Source: Cryptomeria japonica (Eukaryota; Streptophyta; Pinopsida; Cupressales; Cupressaceae). From it: a DNA stretch of 64,000 bases. Location: the NCBI RefSeq assembly GCF_030272615.1, contig NW_026729143.1:112099-176098 (forward strand). The letters run 5' to 3'. Shown one piece after another: positions 45,106 to 59,504 of this stretch. Numbering within the stretch: the stretch's first letter is position 1; every line of letters begins with the position of its first letter. The position numbers and the translations under genes are program-made. Under the pieces are notes generated by a model. The model was not told where the DNA came from. It saw nothing but the letters and a program-made list of their open reading frames with translations, and searched no databases.

Positions 45106-47256
45106 AGATTGTGGGTTCTTGATGAATGGATAGATTATTTTGCCTTTGTATTTGGAAATGCAATCTCTCTTCATTACAAAAGAGGGTGGGTCCATATAAA
45201 GTAAGGGACCTTATCTAGACATGATCATACAAGTACATCATTAAAAATGCATTCCTTATGAGAGCCTAAAAGATAGAAGAAAAATATTCCATGAATAGCT
45301 TCCATCTCACAAGTGAACTTTTACGAATAAAATAGGAGATTGCTCAACTAAGTAAGAAATATGAACATTTGACTAACCTAAATTTACATTTATAAATATG
45401 AAACCAAAAAATCCAACAAAAATCATTTGTAAACATAAAAATTAATAGGTAACACAGTAACACAAAACATCTGATCATCCAAGCTTGTACTTTTGCAACT
45501 CTAGATGGGGAAGGTAAAGAGCATTAGTTGGTAATTTATTTATTTATTTTTGTTTAAATATGAGGCTAAGGTGTGTAATTATGTGGTCAATCATGTGACT
45601 ATAGAAATGATCCTAGACAATCAAATGACTAGATCTAAGGAAAAAAGAACTAGATGAGAGTTCGTGTGTGGATAAGTGTCATAACTTCTTAGATAAGTAT
45701 AATGTATGGTAGTGTGCGCATATAAAATTAGGTAACTATTCATGGGAATGCATATGTATATTAATATACCTAAGGATAGGAGAATAGTCAAAATTCCATA
45801 CAATATTGCAGTATTGTTCATAAGATATATGTATCCAAGCATTTCCTAAAAATATTCACAATATTGCATAGAAAATAACATATATATGCTAGTTTCATAA
45901 TTATATTTTCCGTTACATTGAATTGTGTCTGAATCCTAATTGATCATGCATCAAAAATATTATAGCACTCAAAAATGTTCATGTAAATTTGATATCTAAT
46001 TAGATATAGATTATATGAAGTTGATGTGTCCATATAAGTAATCAACCCTATTAAGACATGATAACTTAAATAATAATTTAACTATATACTTTCAACATGC
46101 TCTCATCATGAGAACCTACAAAATAGAAAAACAAATGTCCCATTGGTAGCTTGTATCTTACAAGTGAAATTTGAGAACAAAAGAGAACATTACTTATCAA
46201 AATGTCCCCTTAGTTTGAATTAATTAAAGATAGGTGGGTAATAGAAAATTGATAACTATATCTATTATATTTAGAAATACATATCATGAATAAGGGTATG
46301 TAATATTTTGATTAACTAATTTTGATTTCTAATGAAGATTCTAGATTATTTTATCTTTGTAATTTAGAAAGGCAATCTCTCTTCATAAATATGGTCTCAA
46401 ATTCTATATTAATCCTTTGTTCTATAAAGTTAAAGATTAGAATTATGGGTCGAATTTGTGATCATGAAATCTTTATATTCTTATGGCTTGACAAACATTT
46501 TGCTTCCCTCTAGGTGAAACTCAATCTAGTCTTATCTTCTTAAACATCTCGAGACTATCAATAGTTTGAAATAACTTGAATGATCTTTATTATGTCTTTA
46601 AGAGATAAATTTCCTTAATTAAATCCCTAGAAAATGTACAAATATTGATGATAGCAAGCAAGGGCTATCAATTACAAGTTTGTTATTCTTTTTCATTTAT
46701 TAAATCTAAATGTTTCACTATTTATTCTACTTTAATACTAGACAATGAGAGAGGATTCTTGAAAGATGACAAATATGGAATAAATAAAACTAAATTTCAT
46801 TAAATTGTAACTCATAACACCTAATGATGTAAGCTTCTTTTTTTTTTCAACTCTAGGTGAAAGTAAAAAGGATTATTTGGTGAAAATTAATTATATTTAT
46901 TAATTTTTAAATATGAGGCTTAGGTGCCGAATTTTGTGGTCAATCATGTGACTAGAAAAATAATCTTACACAATCAAATGATTAGATCTAGACAAGTAAG
47001 AACTAGATGAGATTTTTTTGTAAGGGTGAGCGTCATAACTTCTTAAATATAAACAAAATGTATGGCAGCATGCACATATAAGGTTGGGTAACTATTCATG
47101 GGAATAAATGTGTGTAATAGGTAGATAGAAGGATATGGGAATAATTTCAACTCCAAATAAAATTTCACCATTGTACATAAGATACATGTATCAAAATATT
47201 TCCTCAAAATAATCACAACATTGCATCGAACATAACATATATATGTTAATTTATGT
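45106..47256. repeat. Diverged direct-repeat block (copy 2)
   Basis: Same internal repeats as 16200-18350. The members are about 45476-45906 versus 46836-47251, with partial members at 46026-46246 and 46322-46386. Confidence 0.65.
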
Positions 47257-47595
47257 CCTATCCTTTTGGTGGTTCTTTATTCTCTATCTTTTGATGACAA
47301 GACTCCCTTTTCAAAATAATGTGATGATTAGAAAAGTTCATTTGTCTGCTTTGAAGGTGCCTACTCCACTACTCTGAAATGTTTTACGAGTAATGTTGAT
47401 GCTTCTTTGACTATTGTTCATTGTAAGAAAAGAAGTTAGTCCTTGATTGTTCCTAACATAAATGCAACCTGACTAAAACATTGGAAATATGTCATATTGT
47501 TCTCTTTTTAATTTATTAAATACAATAAAGCTATTATTCATTTTCAAAACAATTTACTCCACTTCCAAAAACTGACAGCCATGAAATCAATTTCT

Positions 47596-48251
47596 TCAAG
47601 AGAATCACCTTTCTGTCATATTGTCATTTCATGTCTTTTTTAACAGCTATGCCCATTTTTCTACTTTAAAGTGAGGATGCATTCTAATGTGTAGAGCCGT
47701 ATCCATTTCACAACAGAATAGTTTATGTCACATTATTCACTGATATTATAAGGAAGCATCTTGACCAGCCTTAGAAAATGACGAAAGAAAGATGTCATGT
47801 CAACTAACCACGAATAGACAAACAGAACGATTAATCACTTTAGTGTTGGCACTCTTTCGCGAGGTCGTAGTCATGGGGTTAATGTTGACGATGGACACTT
47901 CTTTCTGTCATATATTTTCCACGCCTTTTAGACTTGATGTCCATTTTTCTCTTTATGTTTAAAGAAAGTCTATTATTGCAATATGTGGAGCCGCATCCAT
48001 TTCACAGCATAATACTTTGTAATCACATTATTTAATATTGTGTAAACAGATGTTCAAGACTATCGTCAAGAGCCTAGCAGAATGATCAATCACCCTAGAA
48101 AAAAAATTATCTTGAATCTAAGGGTCGGTAGGTTAGATAAAGCTAAGAGTCGTCACTAACCTGCAAATTTTTTAGAGTATAAATGTAGTAGAAAAATAAA
48201 ACTTCATGGCAATAGAAAAGAAATTTCATGGCAACTGAGCGTGAATAGCAA
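47596..48251 (+). pseudogene. Decayed 5' ends of ankyrin/PGG paralogues (copy 2)
   Basis: Same remnants as 18690-19345, with the short MATERE-stop start at 48228. Confidence 0.55.
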
Positions 48252-48445
48252 AAAAAAAGTGAAAGGTCACTTCAGGTAGCTACTATTTGAAAAAAAAAGG
48301 TTAAAAAGTTCTATGAGAAGGCAACGAGACTCACATTACCACTATTTTGGCAGTGTCACAGTCGTGAGATTTATCTTGTCGATGGAATCTCCTCATAGTC
48401 TTATTTCTTCCACGCCTTTTGGACGGGTATTCCCTCTGTAGACAC

Positions 48446-48722
48446 GACATAATACTAGTGTTGAAGGTTGAAACACAGAAATTTGCTATAGATCATACTG
48501 TAGGTTGAATTATTTGATGACATTATAATAAAGCATATTTGATAGCGCTGAAGGTAGCAATGTAAAAAAAAATCTATGGCAACTGAGTATGAAGAGGCCA
48601 AGAAAGGGATCGATCCTGACGCGTACAAAGACGCAGTAAGCCTTGGAACAAAAATTGATGAATTTTATTATGGTGTTCTTAGTATATTACTTCAGCTTTG
48701 GATTCTTTACAGTTGATAACTA
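48446..48722 (+). pseudogene. Truncated ankyrin/PGG paralogue (copy 2)
   Basis: Same remnant as 19540-19816. The ATG is at 48576 and the intron-derived segment at 48687-48720. Confidence 0.75.
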
Positions 48723-48795
48723 TATTATATATTTTATATATACTAATTTATTTTTCAATATTTTTGACGCCTAATGGTTTTATTTCACAATTCAG

Positions 48796-49120
48796 TTAAG
48801 GGCAAGAGGTCCAAGGAAATTCATTTTATTCTCTTCTTTCCTCTAAGGGAGTTCCTATTCCTTCTTACAAAGAGATTGTTGAGGAAGCCATTAGAGTTTT
48901 TGCAGAATTGTTAAAAGAGGACTCTATTTTGGCCAATGTATAGGAAGGGTTTGTGCTTGATAGTATTCCTGCCATTACTAGTGATGCAATGAATGAGGAT
49001 CTCCTTAGAACTATCTCTCTTCTTGAGAGTGGAAAAATTGTGTTTCTCTTGAAGAAGGGGAAAATTCCCTAGCCTAGATGGGTTCCCTATAGAATTTTAT
49101 CAAGAGTTTTGGGATATAAT
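48796..49120 (+). pseudogene. LINE reverse transcriptase, 5' part (copy 2)
   Basis: Same fragment as 19890-20214, interrupted by the same copia element at the same base (49120/49121). Confidence 0.8.
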
Positions 49121-52100
49121 TGTTGGAAAAATGGTGTCTCAACTTGGCATTTACATGATGTTACTATTTATAGTTAATTTTTGTTTATAATTCACATATT
49201 GGTATCCATTGGTGTTAAGATGGACAAAGAGGAGAAATGTGGCATCTTGCTTTGTTCTTTGCTTATGTTTATTTTTTTGATGATTTTAGTAGGACAGGGG
49301 TATACTTACTAAAGAGTAAATCTAAAGTTTTCAATCGTTTTAAATAATTTAAAGAAATGGTCGAATTGTAAACTAGAAAAAAAAATTAAATGTTTGAAGA
49401 TTGATAATGGTGGTTAATTTTCTCTAATGATTTTGATAGATTCCATAAAAATTATAAATCTGTATTCTCTACAACAGAATGGAGTTGCAGAAAAAATGAA
49501 CAAGATATTGATGGAGAGGGCTAGGAGTATGCTGAGTTGTGCTGGCCTAAAATTAAAAATTTGGGCTGAAGCAATTGTCATTGCTTGCTACTTGATTAAC
49601 GGTCTACTACATCAACTCTTGTTGATAAAATGCCTATGGAAGCATGGTCAGGTCACAAGCCTTCTTTGAGACATCTTAGAGGTTTTAGTTGCGAGGCATA
49701 TGCTCATGTGCCAAAAGAGAAGTGTACGAAGTTGGAGGAGAAGGTTGTGAAATGTATCTTCATCAGTTATAGTTATGGTGTAAAAGGATACAACCTTTGC
49801 GACCTTGTTGCATAAAAGGTAATTAATAGTAAAAGTGTTATTTTTAGAGAAATTAAGTCTCCTTTTGCTACATTGCAACCATAATAGACTAAACAGGAAG
49901 ATATGATTCAATTCCCTTCTATGCCTAAAAGAGTTGAATTGAGTCAACTTGATAGGAAAGAAGTTGAGGAGAGCTCATCTAGATCTGAATCTTTAGAAGA
50001 TGAGGAAGAACCTCCAACTTGGCTTGTTCAAAGGTGTACATGACATAGACAACCAACTAAAAGGTATTCACCTAATGATTGGAGATGTATTTTTGTTTTG
50101 AATACTAATGTGGATGAACCTATTTCTTTAGAAGAGGCATTAGGTAGGAATGATGCAGAATCTTGGAAGAATGCTATGGAAGAAGAAATGAAAGCTTTGA
50201 AAAAAAATGATGAATGGGATCTTGTACCATTGTCTAAAGGACGAAAGCCTGTTGGTTGCAAATGCGTGTTCAAGAAAAATATTGGTTCAGATGGAAGCAT
50301 TGAGAAGTATAAAGTAAGGTTGGTTACAAAAGATTACTCTTAGGTTGAGGGTATTGATTATGGTGAGATATTTTCTCCTGTTGTAAAAATGACATCCATT
50401 AGATTTTTGCTTTCTATTACTACTTCTTGTAATTTAGAGGTCGAGCAAATGGATGTGAAAATTACTTTCCTTCATGGTGATTTAGAGGAAGGTATTTATA
50501 TGACACAACTAGAGCACTATGTGGTGAAAGGTAAAAGTAATTTGGTCTATAAATTGAAGAAATCATTGTATGGCCTCAAACAGAGTCCTGGGATGTGGCA
50601 CCAAAAATTTAATACAAATGTGTTGATTTTAAGATCTGAGCATTCTAAATCAGATCACTATGTCTTTTATAAATCTAATGGTGATCATTTCTTGTACATT
50701 GCATTATATGTTGATGATATGTTATTCATTGGTAAAGGAAAATGTATGATTTCAGAATTGAATTCTCAGCTTGCTGCTAAATTTTAAATGTATAATCTTG
50801 GTGCAGCGAAAAACATTGTTGGGATGTAAATTAGAAGAGATAGAGTGAACATAAAGCTATGGCTAGGGCAGAGTAAGTATGTGAATTCAGTTTTACAGAG
50901 GTTCAACATGCAGGATTGTAGACCATTATGTGTTCCCTTCACAGTTTGAATGAAATTATCTATTTTAGATTGTCCTACATCTCCATCAGAGATGAAAGAA
51001 ATGAGTAGAGTGCCTTACCAGAGTGCAATTGCAAGTTTGATATATGCAACGGTTTGTACTAGACCAAACATTACCCAAGAAGTGGGAGTTCTTTCCAAAC
51101 ATATTTCTAATCCTGATAGAGTTCATTGGGATGCAGTCAAAAGAGTCTTTACATATTTGAAGGGTACCTCTAAGTATTCTCTTTGTTATCATGGTAATTT
51201 GGTTGGAGATGTGATTTACCTTGATATTCATGGATATGTGGATTTAGATTGGGCAGGTTATATTGATAGCAGAAGATCCACCATTGCTTATGTATTTACT
51301 TTATTTGGCGGTGCAATTAATAGGATGAGTAAGCGGCAAGTTGTGGTTTCTTTGTCCACTACAAGAGAAGAGTATATGGTAGCTACTCATGCTTGTAAAG
51401 AATCCATTTGGGTTAAGAGACTTTGTTAAAATATTCAAATAAAACAAGAAATAGTGACACTTTACTGTGACAGTCAGAGTGTGATCTGCATTTAACTAAG
51501 AACCCAGCATTTCATGCCCAGACTAAGCACATTGATGTTTAGTATCATTTTGTCAGAGATATGGTTGAAGATGGTAAGGTGAAGTTGGTTAAGGTAGAGA
51601 CTTTGATGAATATTCTAGATTCTTTAACTAACACTGTGAGCATAAAGAGGTTTAAATGGTGTTGTGAGTCTATGGGCCTCATGGCCCCTAGTAGTTAAAT
51701 TATTGTGTTGATACTCCCTTTGCTCTTGAAAGTTCTTCGACAAGTGAGAGAATGTTGGGACATGGTGTCTCAACCTTCAATTTACATGTGTTACTATTTA
51801 TAGTAAGTTTTTGTTTAAGCATGAAATGGTGCGAAATTATCCCTAAAGCTTCTAGTTCGCTAGATAAGCACGTCGGTAAAAATTTGTTGTAAGATCATAG
51901 CTAGTTTTGAAAATATTAAAGTTTCCATTTTGGAGGGGTGTGATAGAGCATTTCTCTAGCTTTCTGATGCTTCAAACAGTTCGTCAATCAGACACACGGT
52001 TCACAAGTTATGGCCTTCGGAAGTTTGGACTCCTGAAATAGAAAATATAAAATGCATTGGACACATAAATGAGATGTATAATGGAGGAACACATGTTGAT

Positions 52101-52565
52101 GTGTGTTTTGACACATCATAACACATCTATAATGGGGATAACCTCTGCTCTAGTTTATTGGGTGGTTTTAGCCCATGGTTTTGTAATTCCGTTTGATGCT
52201 TTCTTATATTGTATCTCCTATATATGAGGTGTGTGAGATAGAGGTTGTGTGTAAGAGTCTTACGGCTATTGTGTTACCTCTGAGTCTTTGATTAGTAGTT
52301 CTCTTCTGAAGAGATTTCTCTGCAAGTATATTGTAATCTGTTATTGATTGTTGAATAATTTATTGAGCTACTTTTGGAGTGTGGGGTTTTTCTCCTGAAC
52401 GGGTTTTCCCATGTAAATGATTGTGTTGGTGAGTTGTGGTATGCATGATATTTTGTTTATTTGTGTTAAGTTTCTGTAACTGCTATAAGGATCTGTAAAA
52501 TTTTTTGCATTATACTCCTCTCAAGGTTAGTGTAAGAAGTTGTTTCACTACTTCACTTCCTTCCA
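49121..52565 (+). mobile_element. Ty1/copia LTR retrotransposon, internally deleted (copy 2)
   Basis: Same element as 20215-23659. The 5' LTR remnant is 49121-49186 and the 3' LTR 51753-52565. The duplicate sits at the same point of the same LINE, so it arose by block duplication and not by a second insertion. Confidence 0.9.
49251..51698 (+). pseudogene. Ty1/copia pol remnant: integrase, RT, RNase H (copy 2)
   Basis: Same pol remnant as 20345-22792, with the same stops and frameshifts. The YVDDM motif lies at about 50711. Confidence 0.88.
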
Positions 52566-53236
52566 ATAATTAAGTTGGATATTTTGAAGGTGGTGTGGGA
52601 GTCTTATATAAATAAACAGAAGCTCAGGGATATGAACGCTACTTTCCTTGCTCTCATACCTTAGAAGGAGGGAGAAAATTCTCTGAGTTCTTTCGATCCT
52701 ATAGCCTTTTGTAACGTGGTTCATAAAACAATCACTAAACTGATTGTTGAAAGGCTCAAGTCATGGCTCAATAAACTTATTTCAGAAGAGCAACATGGTT
52801 TTGGGGTTGGAAGGCAAATTTTGGATGAGATTTTTATAGCATCAGAAGCCATTCATTCTATGGAGATATCTAAGGAGAAGGCTATGTTTATTAAATTGGA
52901 TATAGCCAAAGCTTATGTTAGAGTCAAATGAAAATTCCTTTATAAAGTGCTTATTGCCTTTGGCTTCAAAATTGAATGGCTTCATTTGCAGCCCTTATTA
53001 ACAGTGAGCCCATGGATTTATTTGGTGCATGCAGAGGTCTTCGACAAGGGGAACCTCTTTCCCAATTCTTATTCACTCTCATGGTAGAGGGTCTCGGTAA
53101 ATTTATCAAGTCTTGTGTTCGGCAAGGTTTAATTTAGGGTTGGAATTGGGGTGATCGCCTTCATCCATATGCTTATCTCCAATTTGTGGATGCCACTGCA
53201 TTGATGGGTCTTGCTAGAATTAATATTTAACCCATT
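52566..53236 (+). pseudogene. LINE reverse transcriptase, 3' part (copy 2)
   Basis: Same fragment as 23660-24330, including the altered catalytic motif near 53181. Confidence 0.82.
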
Positions 53237-53870
53237 ATGATGTCGAATATTCCAAGATGCACCACAATTAATTATTAATTTTATATTTTATATTATTAAA
53301 CTCTCATTAGTCAATGTGTCCAACACATCTATAACAATAGTACATATCTCAAGATGTGGTGTGCACATCATTCATAATTAGATGACCAATCAAAATTTAT
53401 TGATAAGTTCTTGAAGACCCATTTTGATTTCTTTGTGTATAATAAACAATGTTAGACAAAACAGTTACCACGTGTAGAATGGTTTTATAATATAATTTTC
53501 AACACCATAACCAAGCTATGAATGGACAATATCCCCTATCTATCCAAATATATATACCAAGTAGTTCCGAAGTACAAGTCATGGATTCCACCCTTCACAC
53601 ACATGACACAATTATATAAACCCTTAAGGATTATTTTTAGATCACATATATTTACATATGAAGTAAAAAACAATCAAGATTACTCCAAATAAAATTTTGA
53701 CATTGATGAAATGGTCCTTTTTGCATCTAACTGTATATAAATAATCTTCCCTAAAGTTGAAGATTAAATAAAAACGAGCACAAATGATTCATGGGACCTA
53801 CATTTTTTTACAAAAATATTAAATCTATGGCATACAAATTGGAGCTTTCTCTTTCCTCCAAGTTCCACCT

Positions 53871-54038
53871 AGTAATCCATTTTTTTTTTTAAGATGAATA
53901 TTTTCTAGTGTATTCACGCTTAGTTGGTACATTACCTATGTTTGATATGAAGGGAGTAATCCATTTTTGTTTTTAAGATGAATATTTTCTAGTGTATTCA
54001 CGCTTAGTTGGTACATTACCTATGTTTGATATGAAGGG
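53871..54038. repeat. 84-bp direct tandem duplication (copy 2)
   Basis: Same as 24965-25132, with the same difference between halves. Confidence 0.93.
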
Positions 54039-55225
54039 ATTTATGCTCTTGGCACCAGAATGTATACTTGATTGTCATTCATACCAAATACAAATCTACA
54101 TTATAATTTAAGTTCTCTTCTAGTAGCATGCTATGCAACACAAATATGTAATGTGGTCTAATCACTCTTCGAAAGGCAACAAAAAAATTCTCATCTCAAG
54201 ATTTGATAATAAATCCTCGTTTAAGAGTGAGGGCATATAAGGAACCATAGTCCTAACTATTTTATTAAATAATTACTTTTGCATTGAGGTATACATAAGG
54301 AAAGAATTGGATATATACGCTTTGTAAATCATCTCTTTTCCTATGTTAGTTAATCTCACATGTTTGAAAATAATAACCACGTATTAGGTAAAATTAGTAC
54401 ATGTAGAGCGTATGTATACTACTATAGTCATTTATGAATTTTATTGTTGCAAGCATGAACTCATGATATTGCCCCCTCAAAGAGACCAATGATGTTCTAC
54501 ATTGAAAATTTTCTTAATTCAATATATTAATATATGTTTTGTCTCAATTTTGTGCAATTATTTCTGTACTTTGTGATTTGCTAATATATTTTAAGAGGTT
54601 CATTGTAATAGCATTGGGTAATAAATTTTACTAAGAAAATTTGTGTCTAAACCCACAATAATAGATACAAGACACAAAGAAAGTATTTAATTTTTTATAT
54701 AAAATCATCAAAGCTAGTTTTAAATTAAATTTATTCCATCACATTAATTATAAAACTAAGTATCATTATCCATCATGTTTCTTTTGATGCTTATTTTTCT
54801 ATTCTAAATTGACACTAGAACACAACTATTGTTTACTAATCTAGATTAATTTGTACCATTAGATTTGAATAGCCTAGATCAAAATTTGAAAAGGTTTATT
54901 TTCCTTTTGTACATATACATGTATATAAAAATATTAAAAATTAGATTTTAAGATCTGATAAATTTAATTTTTTTTAATTCGAGCCATTATATGCTCCCAA
55001 TAGCACATCTAAATCTATTTTTATAGGAGTAATTATAACCAAACAAAACTTCTAATATTTCAATAGTATACCATTTCCAACACCAAAATTTTATAATTCC
55101 CTGCCCTAAAATTTTTTCTTTTTTTCTTATGGCCCATCTTCTCATGGTAGCCTAATTAAATTTTTATTGGTGCCTCTAATTCTCTATGTACACTTGCAGT
55201 GTGGATTTTAAAGTAGATTTCTTTA

Positions 55226-55706
55226 GCTATTCTTGAGTTCAAGATTGATTATGTTTCCTAGTACATTATTTGAGGTTGTTTGATCAACTATTCTTGAGTC
55301 CAAGATTGATATTTTTGCTTAGTAATTTATTTATCAAGGTCTTCCATTTATCTCTCACATCTTTCATCTATGAATTATTAACCCCTAGGGTCCATTTTTG
55401 TGGAGAACTTGAAACTCTCAAGAACTTTTTTTTGTTGTATACTATAGCGAAGAAATTTTGTGCTTAGTTTGATGACTTCAAACCATCCAAGCCTACTCCC
55501 TTCTTATGTCATGTGATTTTTCCGAGAGATTTGTCCTACTTCCCTTTCAAATTTACCTACATCTAGCGTAATTTTAAAGGGAAAATATTTCAGCACTTGT
55601 ATACTATAATGAAGTAATCTTGTACTTGGGTTGATGACTTCAAACCATCCAAGACTACTCCCTTCTCCTGACATATATTGGGAGATTTGTCATACTTCCA
55701 TTTCAA
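55226..55706. repeat. Nested diverged short duplications (copy 2)
   Basis: Same as 26320-26800, apart from T at 55436. Confidence 0.8.
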
Positions 55707-55845
55707 CAACAAAAAATAGGTCATTAAATAGTACAAATCCGAAACCCTCACATAAGTTTTTAAACAACAACAACAACAAAAATTATTTGATACAAAATAA
55801 ATTTGATACCATTTTGGCAATTTGTTGTTAATGTTTCTTAGAGAA

Positions 55846-57815
55846 TAGAATGGATGCTAAAAAGAATGAAATGAAGCCTTCTGAATTTTTTTGGGGGGAA
55901 TACCCAACTAGAAAAATGTTCTATTTTTATTGATATAATTAGGAACACATTTTGGGTTTAGAAATAATCTTTTCCATTGCAAGTCACCATTGAAAAAAAT
56001 CTTACTTCAAAACTATATAATTAAATTATACAAATTGTAAGGTATTGATAAATTAGGGTTTCACCACCTGGATTGATAATAAAGCCACTAATTTCACTTG
56101 GGACCAACCTCACATCAAGGGAAGGAATTTAATTTATTCAATCCTGAAATAACTAAACTCGGATCAAGTTAATCCTTACCTTGTTAGAGTTAAATTTGAA
56201 TAGCAATTAGGGTTAAGTTGTAATGCTAGATCTAGGAAAAATAATGAGAAATGGATATTGAATAATAGTAACATAATGTTCTAGATATCATGCAGAGATG
56301 TAAACTTAGATCTGAGGTGGGAAAATGGATCAGAACCTACAAAGAAATATTTAGGCATAATTGTCAAGACTAAGGGAGCAGATTGCCCTAGTCCTCCAAG
56401 TATCAGGGGCAAATAGACTGGATGTTTTCCAAATTAGGATGACATACATAATCCATCATTGAAAGGTTGTCAAAAATTCATGAGATCGAGGGGATTTGAT
56501 CACCCTAGTCCTCTACTTTTTGCACCTTCAAAAGTTGAGTCTGATCGTTGTCATTGACACTAGTACCAGATTTCCCAATCACAACTCTTGAGATAATTCC
56601 CTTCACACAAAAAGAAAGAAATAGGGTTGTTGATGGGGATTTGCCTTAAAGGTTAAACCCCAGTTCAAGAGATAAAGCCTTGAATTAAATTCAACTTGTA
56701 ACTGAAATACTAAAGTAAATTCTATATCATAATACCTCAAATCAGTAATGACTTATTGAAGTTGATTGTGCAATCCTCTTTGAATGTGATCACATATGTC
56801 AATGCAATAACATGACTTGACATAACATGAACATGACCTAATAGAACATACATGCTTGCATGAGGAATGATACAATTTTCTCCATGATGTTTTAAGAATA
56901 TGGTGGGATGAAATCCTACCTTGAGTGCTTAAGAATGCTTGATAACAAATGATTGGTGTATGCACAAATGATGGGGTATGAAAATGATAATCAAATTTAA
57001 TTGATAGGATGCCTTTATATATAGTTTCATTGGTAAATTACCAGTAAGGCTTACCTCCAATGGTTACATTGAGGTATGTGGAGAAAAATAAATTGAGGAG
57101 GCATAGTGCCCAGTCCTATTTAATTTAGGACTTGTTTAAGGGGGACCATGGCACCCAAGACATCCTGGTCTAGATAGGGGTCCCCCAAGCGCCCTTCTCC
57201 TCCCAAAATAGGAAAAACAAGGTTGTATCTTGGAGAGCAACATTCTAGGATGGGGTCCACTAGGTCATGCAATTAGGTGACATAAAATTTCAAGTAAAAT
57301 GAGCCAAAATAGGTGTAGGGAAGAACTAGGATTGGATGAACTAAAGTAGGGCCACAAGAAGGAGGTGTGAATTATATCGATTACAATTTACGATGTTATG
57401 TTTATCCCCCACTTTAACAAGAGTACGATTTTATGCAAATACTCACGATAAAGTAGAAAGATGAGGAAAAAAGAGAGGAGAAAATAGGAGCAAGATCACA
57501 AAGAGATAAGCCATCACTAATTTTGAGGAACCAAGCCCCCAATCTTAAGATCTTTACTCATCCAAACACATGCAAGGGAACACAAAACAAGACAAAATAA
57601 AAAAAGTCAAAAAAAGGAAATCAAAGACAAAAGACACAAAACAAAGGGATTAGTACTAAAACAAAAATCTCTAAGTCAACCAGTTGAAGAGACCTCAATA
57701 ATAAAAATAAAAATGTCTTAGCCACTAATTTGATTCTCGGAATGTTATTACAAGAACACAAGTAGTCACCTAGAAAGAGAAAGAGCATGCATCAAATAAT
57801 GAACTTGTGATCCAA
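55846..57815. other. AT-rich end of unit; possible minus-strand LTR debris (copy 2)
   Basis: Same as 26940-28909. The junction to copy 3 at 57815/57816 is identical in sequence to the junction of copies 1 and 2. Confidence 0.35.
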
Positions 57816-58165
57816 CAACTAGCAAAGCTATGAGTTCATGGGGAGAAGAAATGAGAAAACGTGGATGCCATAGACTAGCAAGTTGTGTTATGTTGGGTGA
57901 TCTATGAGAGAGAGAAACAAGGTAACATGGATTCTACGAGCTAGCAAGCTATATCATGCTAGGCGATCCACAGAAAAATGAATTCTCATAGGACAATAAG
58001 TTGTATTATGTTGTGTGATCCATGTAGGAAGGAAGAGTCAGAATAGTCTAGAAAGTTCTATTATGTTAGTTCCACTCATCAAAAAATGCATCAAAAGGAA
58101 GGTTGAAAGGTCTAGAAAGTTTTATCATTCTATTCAACCCACCTTAAAGAAGTTGAAAAATAGGA
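57816..58165. repeat. Degenerate ~52-65 bp tandem repeats (copy 3)
   Basis: Third occurrence of the short-period array, with the same sequence as the other two copies as far as I can see. It sits across the junction of copies 2 and 3 just as it does across the junction of copies 1 and 2. Confidence 0.6.
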
Positions 58166-58408
58166 TGAGTCGACATCTATTTATATATATTGTTTGGCTT
58201 CAAGACTTAAGCATCTCGTCTAAGGCTTTGATCTGGTTTCGTGCATGTAACAACCTATCTAAGACATGTAATTAAAAATGTCTAAGACAAATAATAATTA
58301 AAATACTAATAATTGTATTTTGAATTTTATTTATATAATAAATTAAATTTCAAACTACAAAATCTAAATTGAAATTTATAGGATAAAAGAAACTACCTTT
58401 TAATTAAA

Positions 58409-58411
<3 letters not shown>

Positions 58412-58492
<81 letters not shown>
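58412..58492. repeat. (TC)n microsatellite, ~40 units (copy 3)
   Basis: An 81-bp pure TC tract that runs straight into ACTAAGTG. The CTCCTC spacer present after the tract in copies 1 and 2 is absent. The net length difference is +19 bp, which explains the shift of all later copy-3 coordinates. Confidence 0.95.
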
Positions 58493-58496
<4 letters not shown>

Positions 58497-59234
58497 AGTG
58501 TAGACCTCCAACTTAGATCTAAGACCATAAACTCATCATATAAATACATATTTAACAATATGTAGTAACTTGTTCTACTTTGTTTCTTGTTTCCATGTGG
58601 AACTTGGCTTTCACTACTTTGAATATCTACAGACTAGCCATTTTTTTTTTTTTGAAGAGTTCTCATTATGTCACAAGGAGATAAGTTTTTCTAGTTCAAC
58701 CTCTCAAAACCATACAAGGATCAAATATAGTAAGCAAGGACCCTCAAATATGATTTCATCTTTCGTTTTTTGTGCACAAAATCCAATTTTTTTATGTTGA
58801 TCCTCCTTTAACATTCTTAAATAAGAAATATTGTTTGAGGGATTAGAGATGTAAAATGAATGCAATTAAATGACTTAAAATACTACCACATAAAACCAAT
58901 CATGTAAATGTGTGCTCAATTGATATGATAAAACATTTAGGTTAAGTTCAATTGCAATATCAAAAGGATCTATAGAAGGTAAGGGAGCATTAAATTCATG
59001 TATGTAAATAAAACACAATTTATAAACAATTTACTAGAAAATGGATACATGACATCATTTATACATAATGATTGTAGTATTTACAATTGATATTTCATTG
59101 TGGAATTGAATGAGAAATAGTAGGATGTTGGTTTTGGTAGGATCAAATCAAGGAAAGAAGTGAGGTTGGGAGTGGCTATAGGCACACATAATCATAATTT
59201 ATGAATCGCTCAAGTAGCTGGTGTGGTTGAAATT

Positions 59235-59504
59235 TCCCACTTCCATAGCCTAGAGTGATCATGCTTATATCATGGTCTCCTCTTCCAATAACTCTTCAAC
59301 TTATTCTAGATGGACAAAGATGTATGTTTGTATCCTCGCTGCAAATTAATATAGTTAAGCCTAGTCATTCCCACTTCCATAGCCTAGAGTGATCATGCTT
59401 ATATCATGGTCTCCTCTTCCAATAACTCTTCAACTTATTCTAGATGGACAAAGATGTATGTTTGTATCCTCGCTTGCAAATTAATATAGTTAAGCCTAGT
59501 CATT
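59235..59504. repeat. 134-bp direct tandem duplication (copy 3)
   Basis: Same duplication as 1401-1670, including the single extra T in the second half. Confidence 0.95.

Larger units (their letters stand above)
28910..57815. repeat. Tandem segmental repeat, copy 2 (28906 bp)
   Basis: Complete second copy, in the same orientation and directly abutting copies 1 and 3. Against copy 1, I found 11 substitutions plus a 3-bp deletion clustered between 31407 and 31986. In the rest of the ~28 kb I noticed only two further substitutions, at 39878 (A in copy 1, C here) and 55436 (C in copy 1, T here). The comparison was by eye and may miss some. All retroelement insertions and their nonsense codons are shared with copy 1, so amplification followed their insertion and decay. 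Confidence 0.97.
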
